A stretch of 10,834 nt of DNA, taken from Solirubrobacteraceae bacterium. Lineage in GTDB: Bacteria > Actinomycetota > Thermoleophilia > Solirubrobacterales > Solirubrobacteraceae. The DNA is taken from NCBI GenBank assembly GCA_019683665.1, contig JADGIB010000109.1, positions 1 through 10,834 of the forward strand, written 5' to 3'. The notes beneath the pieces were generated by a model, which worked only from the letters and a program-made list of their open reading frames with translations, searched no databases and was not told the DNA's origin. How positions within the stretch are numbered: the first letter of the stretch is position 1; the number at the start of each line of letters is the position of its first letter. Both the position numbers and the translations under genes were made by a program. This document shows, piece by piece, positions 5,904 to 10,834 of this stretch.

Positions 5904-6881
5904 CTACCACCAGATGGTGGAGTCGAGGTTCTCGATCTCGTCCACCGGCCGCGTGTAGATGCCGCTGGACAGGTACTTCCAGCCGTCGTCGGCGACGAGG
6001 AAGACGACGTTGCCCTCGTCGAGCTCGTTCGCGATCCGGACCGCGACGCGGGCGATCGCGCCGCTGCTGACGCCCGCGAACACGCCCTCCTCGTCGAGGA
6101 GGCGGCGCGTCCAGATGATCGCGTCGCGGTTCGTGACGAAGATCTTGCGGTCGAGCAGCGAGAGGTCGATGATCGGCGGGATGAACCCGTCCTCCAGGGA
6201 GCGCAGGCCCTGGACGGGCTCGCCCTGCATCGGCTCGGCGGCGACGATCTTCACCGCGTCGCCGAGCTCCTCCTTCAGGCGCCGGCCGTTGCCCATGAGC
6301 GTCCCGCCGGTGCCGAGGCCGGCGACGAACGCGGCGACGTCGCCGTCGAGGTCCTCGAGGATCTCCACGGCGGTGCCGTGGTAGTGGGCGTTCGGGTTCG
6401 CCTCGTTGCCGTACTGGTATGGCATGTAGTACGAGGGGTCCGACTCGGCCATCTCGAGCGCCATCTTCACGGCGCCGTTGGACCCCTGGTCGCCGGGCGA
6501 GGAGACGATCTCGGCGCCGTACATCTCGAGCAGCTGCGTGCGCTCGGGCGTGACGTTGTCGGGCATGACGACCTTCAGCGGGTAGCCCTTGCGCCGGCAG
6601 ATCATCGCCAGGGCGATGCCGGTGTTGCCCGAGGTCGGCTCCAGGACGGTCATCCCGGGGCGGATCGCGCCCTTCTCCTCGGCGTCCTCGATGAGGGAGC
6701 GGGCCACGCGGTCCTTGACGGAGCCGGTCGGGTTGAACGACTCCAGCTTGGCCCAGATGCGCACGCCCGGCTTCGGCGACAGGCGCTTGAGCTCGACGAG
6801 CGGCGTGTGGCCGATCGCCTCGACGATGTCGCCGTAGCGTCCGCCGCACGGACGCGGGCGCAGATCCTGCACGGGGGTCAC
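5904..6881 (-). CDS. cysM: CysM-like O-phosphoserine sulfhydrylase (PLP-dependent cysteine synthase)
   Basis: A 325-residue fold-type II PLP enzyme. The PLP lysine is K56 in NPTGSVKDR; the substrate-binding loop is PTSGNTG (82-88); the glycine-rich phosphate loop is GLGTGGT (188-194). It resembles M. tuberculosis CysM rather than generic CysK. R227 in GLRSLEDGF aligns by eye with the Arg (R220) that confers O-phosphoserine preference, and the C-terminus ends in an aromatic STIWW close to the flexible CysM tail. The reaction is O-phosphoserine plus carrier thiocarboxylate (CysO-COSH) to a CysO-cysteine adduct. The GTG start at 6881 follows an AT-rich -10-like box by 7 bases and has no Shine-Dalgarno, so leaderless translation is likely; GTG at 6872 is an alternative. 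It lies downstream of the carrier gene after an 81-base gap holding that promoter. Confidence 0.92.
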   Translation of the reverse strand: MTPVQDLRPRPCGGRYGDIVEAIGHTPLVELKRLSPKPGVRIWAKLESFNPTGSVKDRVARSLIEDAEEKGAIRPGMTVLEPTSGNTGIALAMICRRKGYPLKVVMPDNVTPERTQLLEMYGAEIVSSPGDQGSNGAVKMALEMAESDPSYYMPYQYGNEANPNAHYHGTAVEILEDLDGDVAAFVAGLGTGGTLMGNGRRLKEELGDAVKIVAAEPMQGEPVQGLRSLEDGFIPPIIDLSLLDRKIFVTNRDAIIWTRRLLDEEGVFAGVSSGAIARVAVRIANELDEGNVVFLVADDGWKYLSSGIYTRPVDEIENLDSTIWW

Positions 6882-6917
6882 TTCAGGAAATATAGCCGTG
6901 GACGCGCCGGGGTCGAG
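6881..6917 (-). promoter_or_regulatory. Internal promoter of cysM with shared 17-base element
   Basis: On the minus strand, GGCTATATTTCCTGAAG (6897-6881) contains the -10-like TATATT and ends on the G of the cysM GTG. TCGACC (6916-6911), 16 bases upstream, is a plausible -35. The same element, differing at 2 of 17 positions, lies ahead of the E1 gene at 8486-8470. The spacing from TATATT to GTG (7 bases) predicts a leaderless message. This would allow cysM-tatA-mec-zinc-ribbon to be expressed independently of the upstream two genes. Confidence 0.55.
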
Positions 6918-6962
6918 ACGCTCGCGCGCGGGCGCCGGGAGCGCGCCCGCGTCGCATGAGCG

Positions 6963-7241
6963 CTAGCGGCCCCCGCCGGCCATCGCCGGCAGGATGACGA
7001 GCACGTCGCCGTCCTCGACGGCGGTGTCGAGGCCGTCGAGGACGCGCACGTCCTCGTCGTTGAGGTAGACGTTGACGTAGCGGTTGAGCTCGCCGTTCTC
7101 GCCGAACAGCTGGCTCTTCGTGGCCGGGTGCTGCTCGGCCAGCGACCGCAGCACGTCGCCGACGTTGGAGCCCTCGGCGCCGACCTCCTTCGCGCCCCCG
7201 GTGGACGCGCGCAGGACGGGGGGAATGCGGACTGTTGCCAT
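6963..7241 (-). CDS. cysO: CysO-like ubiquitin-fold sulfur carrier (MoaD/ThiS family)
   Basis: A 92-residue beta-grasp protein. Similarity to M. tuberculosis CysO runs through its length, with the shared segment VNVYLNDEDVR and the closing DGDVLVILPAMAGG. As a sulfur carrier, its C-terminal glycine carboxylate is adenylated by the E1-like enzyme and converted to a thiocarboxylate that feeds CysM. Unlike M. tuberculosis CysO, which ends in Gly-Gly, this protein ends AGGGR, so one or two residues must be removed before activation if the chemistry needs a terminal GG. The JAMM peptidase of the operon is the obvious candidate. The ATG at 7241 follows the E1 stop by 21 bases, across the palindrome CTAGCGCGCTAG (7255-7266); the Shine-Dalgarno is weak. 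Cytoplasmic. A molybdopterin-type MoaD is less likely given the CysM and Mec neighbours. Confidence 0.9.
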   Translation of the reverse strand: MATVRIPPVLRASTGGAKEVGAEGSNVGDVLRSLAEQHPATKSQLFGENGELNRYVNVYLNDEDVRVLDGLDTAVEDGDVLVILPAMAGGGR

Positions 7242-7262
7242 AGAGACGCTGACCCTAGCGCG

Positions 7263-8441
7263 CTAGCCGGCCGCGGCGCAGAACGCCTCGTAGTCGGGGA
7301 AGACGCCCATCTCCTCGTCGGAGATGTCCTCGGGCGACCGCGAGCAGATCGGGCACTCGGGGTCGCGGCGGACCTTCAGCTCGGTGAACGTCGCACCGAG
7401 CGCCTCGTAGAGGAGCAGGCGGCCGATGAGCGGCTCGCCGGCGCCGACGATGAGCTTGATGACCTCGGTCGCCTGGAGCAGGCCCATCGTCCCCGGCAGG
7501 ACGCCGAGCACGCCGTTGGCGCCGCAGCTCGGAGCCAGCTCGGCCGGCGGCGGGACCGGGTACAGGCAGCGGTAGCACGGGCCGTCGTACGGCTTGAAGA
7601 CCGTCAGCTGGCCGTCGAAGCCGAGGATCGACGCCGACACGACCGGGATGCCCAGGCGCACCGACGCGTCGTTGAGCAGGTAGCGGGTCGGGAAGTTGTC
7701 GAGGCCGTCGACGATGATGTCGTAGCCCTGGATGACGTCGAGGATGTTCGAGGCGTCCAGGCGGAAGTCGTACTTGACGACGTTCACGTCCGGGTTGATC
7801 GCCTTCATCGTCTCCTCGGCGGAGTCGACCTTCTTGACGCCGATGCGGTCGGTCGTGTGGATGACCTGGCGCTGGAGGTTCGAGAGGTCGACGACGTCGT
7901 TGTCGATGATGCCGATCGTCCCCACGCCGGCGGCGGCGAGGTAGAGGGCGGTCGGCGAGCCGAGGCCGCCGGCGCCGAGCAGCAGCACCTTCGCGTCGAG
8001 CAGCTTCTCCTGGCCGGCCTGGCCGATCTCCGGCAGCAGGAAGTGGCGCGAGTAGCGCTCGCGCTGCTCGGGGGTGAGCTTGCGGGGCTGGTCGACCGCG
8101 TAGCCGCGGTCCTTCCACAGCGTGATCCCGCCGGTCATCGACTGGACGTTCGCGTAGCCCAGGTCGGCGAGGGTCTTGGCGGCGAGCGCGGAGCGCGTGC
8201 CGGAGGCGCAGTAGACGACGACGCGCTGGTCGCGGTCGGGGATCGCGCCGTCGATGCGCGACTCGAGGTACCCGCGCGGGATGTGCGTCGCGCCGGGCAG
8301 GTGGCCGGTGTCCCACTCCTCGGTCTCGCGCACGTCGAGGAGGGCGATGCCCTCGTCGAGCAGCTCGTGGACCTCGCTGGGGTCGACCTCCGTGATCTGC
8401 TCCTTGATGCTGCGGATGTAGTCAGCGCCGCTGGGGCTCAT
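7263..8441 (-). CDS. moeB: Rhodanese-E1 fusion: MoeB/MoeZ-like adenylyltransferase-sulfurtransferase
   Basis: 392 residues with two domains. Residues about 15-117 are a rhodanese domain with the active-site loop YCASGTRS (persulfide Cys C78) and the ALLDVRE strand. Residues about 121-390 are a ThiF/MoeB E1-like domain with the ATP-binding GAGGLGSP (156-163), DNDVVDLSNLQRQ, and a structural zinc site of two pairs, C289/C292 (CYRC) and C363/C366 (CPIC). It would adenylate the carrier's C-terminal glycine and then deliver sulfur from the rhodanese persulfide. The mycobacterial MoeZ that serves CysO has the opposite order (E1 first, rhodanese last). The ATG at 8441 has AGGA about 9 bases upstream. 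First gene of the operon, with its own promoter-like element at 8470-8486. It could also serve MoaD or ThiS carriers elsewhere in the genome. Confidence 0.93.
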   Translation of the reverse strand: MSPSGADYIRSIKEQITEVDPSEVHELLDEGIALLDVRETEEWDTGHLPGATHIPRGYLESRIDGAIPDRDQRVVVYCASGTRSALAAKTLADLGYANVQSMTGGITLWKDRGYAVDQPRKLTPEQRERYSRHFLLPEIGQAGQEKLLDAKVLLLGAGGLGSPTALYLAAAGVGTIGIIDNDVVDLSNLQRQVIHTTDRIGVKKVDSAEETMKAINPDVNVVKYDFRLDASNILDVIQGYDIIVDGLDNFPTRYLLNDASVRLGIPVVSASILGFDGQLTVFKPYDGPCYRCLYPVPPPAELAPSCGANGVLGVLPGTMGLLQATEVIKLIVGAGEPLIGRLLLYEALGATFTELKVRRDPECPICSRSPEDISDEEMGVFPDYEAFCAAAG

Positions 8442-8452
8442 ACGGTGAAATC

Positions 8453-9292
8453 CTATCCGGGTTCCGGTGCTTCAGAAAGTATAGCCACGGGCCCGGGATC
8501 CGCCCGCCGCTCAGGCGTCCCCCATGACCTGGCGGCGCAGCCGCCGCATCCCGGCCAGCCAGCGCTCGCGTCGCCCGCGCGCAGCCGCTCGAAGCCGGCC
8601 ACCTCCGGGTGCGGGAGCACGAGGAAGCGCCCCTCGCGCAGCGCCTCGAGGGCGAGCGCGGCGACGTGGTCGGGCTCGACGACCCCGCCGGCGGCGCGCA
8701 CCGCGTCCCCGGCCGGGCCGGCCCGGTCCAGCAGCGGCGTCGCGACCCCCATCGGGCAGACGCAGGCGACCTGGACGCCGCGGTCGCCGTAGGTGATCGC
8801 CAGCCACTCGGCGAAGGCGACGGCGGCGTGCTTCGTCGCCGCGTACGGGGCCGAGCCGATCTGCGACAGCAGCCCGGCCGCCGACGCCGTCGACAGGAAC
8901 GCGCCGCGGCCGCGCTCCAGCCACCCGGGCAGCAGCGCCCGGGCCGCGGCGACGTGGGCGCCGACGTTGACGTCCATCGCCGCCTGCCAGTCCGCGGGGT
9001 CGCCGAGCTCGCGCCCGACGGCGACCCCGGCGTTCGCGCAGAACAGGTCGACGGGCCCGAACCGCGCCGCGGCCGCCGCGACGAGCGCCTCGGCGTGGTC
9101 GGGGTCGGCGACGTCGCAGGCGACCGCCAGCCCGGCCGGCCCGAGCTCGTCGGCGACCCGCCGGGCCCCGACCGCGTCGCGGTCGGCGACGACGACGCCC
9201 GCCGCGCCCGCGGCGGCGATCCGGCGGGCGAGCGCCCGGCCGATGCCCGACGCCCCGCCCGTCACGACCGCGACCCGGCCCGCGAGCTCCAT
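8453..9292 (-). CDS. SDR-family oxidoreductase with apparently frameshifted C-terminus
   Basis: A classical short-chain dehydrogenase/reductase, 279 residues as read. Rossmann motif TGGASGIG (11-18), NAG in FCANAG, catalytic S137, Y150 and K154 (YAATK) are all in place, so the catalytic core is intact. Substrate unknown; NAD(P)H-dependent oxidation or reduction of an alcohol/ketone. After about residue 241 (LRAGD) the frame yields an unusual Gly/Cys/Pro-rich tail running to 8453. In contrast, another frame gives RERWLAGMRRLRRQVMGDA and stops at 8511-8513, which looks like the normal C-terminus of this SDR group. One missing base between about 8565 and 8585 would join them into a protein of about 260 residues. 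This is either a sequencing/assembly error or a real mutation. The ATG has no Shine-Dalgarno but a TAnnnT box 6 bases upstream. Confidence 0.85.
   Translation of the reverse strand: MELAGRVAVVTGGASGIGRALARRIAAAGAAGVVVADRDAVGARRVADELGPAGLAVACDVADPDHAEALVAAAAARFGPVDLFCANAGVAVGRELGDPADWQAAMDVNVGAHVAAARALLPGWLERGRGAFLSTASAAGLLSQIGSAPYAATKHAAVAFAEWLAITYGDRGVQVACVCPMGVATPLLDRAGPAGDAVRAAGGVVEPDHVAALALEALREGRFLVLPHPEVAGFERLRAGDASAGWPGCGGCAARSWGTPERRADPGPVAILSEAPEPG
8470..8486 (-). promoter_or_regulatory. Promoter-like element ahead of the rhodanese-E1 gene
   Basis: Minus-strand GGCTATACTTTCTGAAG contains TATACT (8483-8478), a good -10 box, and matches the element before cysM at 15 of 17 positions. 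The predicted start near 8471 gives a leader of about 30 bases with AGGA before the ATG at 8441. No clear -35 is seen, so either an activator or the conserved flanking CTGAAG may contribute. Confidence 0.5.
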
Positions 9293-9298
9293 GGCGCG

Positions 9299-9304
9299 AT
9301 CGTA
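9299..9304 (-). promoter_or_regulatory. Candidate -10 box for a leaderless SDR transcript
   Basis: Minus-strand TACGAT ends exactly 6 bases before the SDR ATG (9292), the same geometry as the GMC small-subunit gene. There is no Shine-Dalgarno upstream of that ATG. The 57-base divergent region 9293-9349 also has to hold the Sco promoter, which I could not locate. Confidence 0.35.
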
Positions 9305-9349
9305 GTCCCGGCGCCGGATCGCGCGGCGACTTCGCCATCATGGGAGGCG

Positions 9350-9967
9350 ATGTCCCGCCTCCGCCTCGCCCTCGCGACGCTCGTCGCCTGCGTGGCGGCC
9401 GCCGCGCTCGCGCTCCTGATCGCCGCCGGCCACCGCGACGGCACCGACTCCGCCGCCCGGACCCGCGCCGGGGAGTTCGCCGGCGCGCTGCGCCCGCCGG
9501 GCATCCCGCCCCAGGACTTCAGCCTCGAGGACCAGGACGGCGAGCGGGTGTCGCTGGCCGACCACCGCGGCGAGGTCGTCGTCCTCACGTTCCTCTACTC
9601 GACCTGCGAGGACACCTGCCCGCTGACGGCCCAGCAGATCCGCGGCGCGCTCGACCAGCTCGGCCACGACGTGCCCGCGCTCGCGGTCAGCGTCGACCCG
9701 GCCAACGACACGCCGCGACGCGCGCAGCGGTTCCTGCTCCAGCAGAAGCTGACGCGGCGGATGCGGTTCCTGCTCGGGTCGCGCGCCGAGCTGGAGCCGA
9801 TCTGGAAGGCGTACGGCATCCGCCCGCAGGGCGAGGGGTTCGAGCACTCCGCCTACGTCCTGCTCATCGACCGCCGGGGCCGCCAGCGCATCGGGTTCCC
9901 GGTCGACCAGCTCACGCCCGAGGGGCTCGCGCACGACATCCGGATGCTCGAGGCGGAGGCGGCGTAG
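9350..9967 (+). CDS. Sco1/SenC/PrrC-family copper-binding thioredoxin-fold protein
   Basis: 205 residues from the ATG at 9350 (GGGAGG just upstream, with close spacing). The frame is open far further upstream, but that part is antisense to the SDR gene and shows no domain. An N-terminal membrane anchor (about 6-27) is followed by the Sco domain: C86-x3-C90 in YSTCEDTC and the conserved H166 in EHSAYVLLID bind copper. Sco proteins deliver Cu to, or reduce, the CuA site of cytochrome c oxidase at the outer face of the membrane. LVAC at 11-14 resembles a lipobox, but the hydrophobic stretch continues beyond the Cys, so a membrane anchor is preferred. Length is typical. It is followed after one base by the M28-type peptidase gene, implying co-transcription. 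No oxidase subunits are nearby. Confidence 0.9.
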   Translation: MSRLRLALATLVACVAAAALALLIAAGHRDGTDSAARTRAGEFAGALRPPGIPPQDFSLEDQDGERVSLADHRGEVVVLTFLYSTCEDTCPLTAQQIRGALDQLGHDVPALAVSVDPANDTPRRAQRFLLQQKLTRRMRFLLGSRAELEPIWKAYGIRPQGEGFEHSAYVLLIDRRGRQRIGFPVDQLTPEGLAHDIRMLEAEAA

Positions 9968-9968
9968 G

Positions 9969-10784
9969 GTGCCGGCGCTCGCCGCGGCGCTCGCGACGGT
10001 GGCCGCCGCGGCCGCGCCCGGGGCCTACGAGCACGCCCTCCACGCCGCCCGCGACATCGGCGCCCGCCCGGCCGGGAGCGCCGCCGAGGCGCGCCTGCAC
10101 GCCCACGCCCGCGCGACGATGCGCGCGGCCGGGCTGCGCGTCGCCGTCCAGCCGGTCCGCCTGCCCGGCGGCGGCCGCTCGCGCAACGTCGTCGCCGTGC
10201 GCGAGGGCGCCCGCGACTGCCTCGACATCGTGATGGCCCACGGTGACAGCGCGCGCGCCGGGCGCGGCGCGCTCGACAACGCCTCCGGCGTCGGGGTCGT
10301 CCTCGCCCTCGCCGCCGACGTCGCCGCCGCGCGCCCGCGCTGCGACACGTGGCTCGTCGTCACCGGGGCCGAGGAGCGAATCGTCACCGGCTCGCCCGAC
10401 CACCTCGGCGCGGCCGCGCTCGTGCGGCGCGTGCGGCGCCTGGGCCGCGCCGGCGACCTGCGCCTGGCGCTGTCGCTCGACGAGGTCGGCCGCGGCGGGC
10501 GCTTCACGCTGCGCTCGCGCGCGCCGCGGCCGCGGGCGCGGGTCGAGGGCCGCGTGCTCGCCGCCGCCCGCCAGGCGGGCGTGCCGGCCGCGTGGTCGCG
10601 CGACGCCGCGACCGGCAACTCCGACCACCGCGAGTTCCAGCTCGCCGGCCTGCCCGCCGCCGTGCTCCAGGTGTGGCGGGGCGAGCACCCCTGCCGCCAC
10701 GCGGCCTGCGACCGGCCCGCGCAGCTGGAGCGCGGCGCGCTCGAGCGCGCCCGCCGGGTCGCCCGGACGCTGCTCGGCGTCTAG
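9969..10784 (+). CDS. M28-family aminopeptidase-like zinc metallopeptidase
   Basis: 271 residues. The GTG start at 9969, one base after the Sco stop, has GGAGG nine bases upstream. M28 features in order: DIGARPAGS near the N-terminus (28-37), first metal ligand H91 (AHGDS), bridging D103 in LDNASG, catalytic/metal E135-E136 in TGAEE, D171 in SLDEVG, SDHREF, and a closing EHPCRHAACD supplying the last His. It would be a two-zinc exopeptidase removing N-terminal residues from peptides. The first 18 residues are Ala-rich and hydrophobic but lack a positive n-region, so export is possible but uncertain. It is shorter than most M28 enzymes, close to a bare catalytic domain. Coupling with Sco suggests joint expression but no obvious joint function. 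Confidence 0.85.
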   Translation: MPALAAALATVAAAAAPGAYEHALHAARDIGARPAGSAAEARLHAHARATMRAAGLRVAVQPVRLPGGGRSRNVVAVREGARDCLDIVMAHGDSARAGRGALDNASGVGVVLALAADVAAARPRCDTWLVVTGAEERIVTGSPDHLGAAALVRRVRRLGRAGDLRLALSLDEVGRGGRFTLRSRAPRPRARVEGRVLAAARQAGVPAAWSRDAATGNSDHREFQLAGLPAAVLQVWRGEHPCRHAACDRPAQLERGALERARRVARTLLGV

Positions 10785-10834
10785 GAGCGGTGGACGGCGA
10801 GGGCGTCCTGGGCGGCGTCCGCGCGGTCCTGGGC
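10781..10834 (-). CDS. Probable C-terminal end of an unidentified minus-strand gene (partial)
   Basis: Reading the minus strand from the window edge gives an uninterrupted 17-codon tail, AQDRADAAQDALAVHRS, ending with TAG at 10783-10781. That stop overlaps the M28 stop tail to tail. The Ala/Asp/Gln pattern is helical and plausible for protein, and the layout repeats the other convergent junctions of the window. It is too short to name, and could be chance. Confidence 0.35.
   Translation of the reverse strand, partial: AQDRADAAQDALAVHRS

Noticed and set aside
6961..6968. CGCTAGCG at the carrier stop, resembling the 7255-7266 palindrome
   Set aside because: Only 8 bases and built from a stop codon plus common CG-rich codons; likely coincidence.
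7255..7266. Palindrome CTAGCGCGCTAG between the E1 and carrier genes
   Set aside because: It contains the E1 stop codon and is a short, GC-dominated palindrome; the carrier gene is only 21 bases on, so neither a terminator nor an operator is convincing.
8609..9349. In-frame upstream extension of the Sco gene
   Set aside because: The stretch is antisense to the SDR gene, lacks any motif, and would bury the membrane anchor; the ATG at 9350 with GGGAGG just upstream is the sensible start.
9383..9394. Lipobox-like LVAC at residues 11-14 of the Sco protein
   Set aside because: The hydrophobic segment continues well beyond the Cys and the part before it is too short, so a transmembrane anchor explains it better.
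1..10834. CRISPR arrays, tRNA genes, insertion sequences, toxin-antitoxin or phage genes
   Set aside because: No direct-repeat array, no tRNA-like cloverleaf and no transposase or integrase motif was seen in any frame.

Overview
The window is very GC-rich by eye and densely packed. It has the hallmarks of a high-GC actinobacterium: a CysO/CysM/Mec cysteine-synthesis cluster, stop/start overlaps between genes, and apparent leaderless starts (a TAnnnT box 6-7 bases before the initiation codon). My best guess is a member of the Thermoleophilia (Solirubrobacter/Patulibacter-like). This is inferred from gene content and style, not from a marker gene.

Layout. (1) 5-661 (+): HAD-family phosphatase, facing a two-gene minus-strand unit. 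(2) 2776->671 (-): maleylacetate-reductase-like dehydrogenase followed, with TAG touching ATG, by a short MetE-core/epoxyalkane:CoM-transferase-like zinc methyltransferase. (3) 2777-2914: divergent control region with a palindrome. (4) 2915-4788 (+): a gluconate-2-dehydrogenase-subunit-3-like small subunit overlapping (ATGA) a GMC flavoprotein that carries a CxxCxxCxxxC cluster motif. (5) 8441->4807 (-): the core of the window, a sulfur-carrier cysteine operon: rhodanese-E1 (MoeB/MoeZ-like), CysO-like ubiquitin-fold carrier, CysM-like O-phosphoserine sulfhydrylase, TatA, JAMM/MPN+ Mec peptidase, and a zinc-ribbon/DUF2007/TM protein. (6) 9292->8453 (-): an SDR oxidoreductase whose 3' end appears frameshifted. 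(7) 9350-10784 (+): a Sco/SenC copper-thioredoxin-fold protein coupled to an M28 aminopeptidase-like protein. (8) 10781-10834 (-): probable C-terminal end of another gene.

How the genes work together. In M. tuberculosis, MoeZ adenylates and sulfurylates the C-terminal Gly-Gly of CysO; CysM adds the thiocarboxylate to O-phosphoserine; Mec+ clips cysteine from the CysO-Cys adduct. All four activities are represented here in one transcriptional direction. Local twists are an inverted E1 architecture (rhodanese at the N-terminus), a CysO-like carrier ending in AGGGR rather than GG, a tatA gene inserted between cysM and mec, and a zinc-ribbon gene whose first Cys pair lies upstream of any usable start codon and reads out of the mec stop. 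A nearly identical AT-rich element (15 of 17 bases) precedes both the E1 gene and cysM and looks like a shared promoter/regulatory box.

No tRNA, rRNA, CRISPR, insertion sequence or phage gene was seen. No gene-free stretch exceeds 300 bases.
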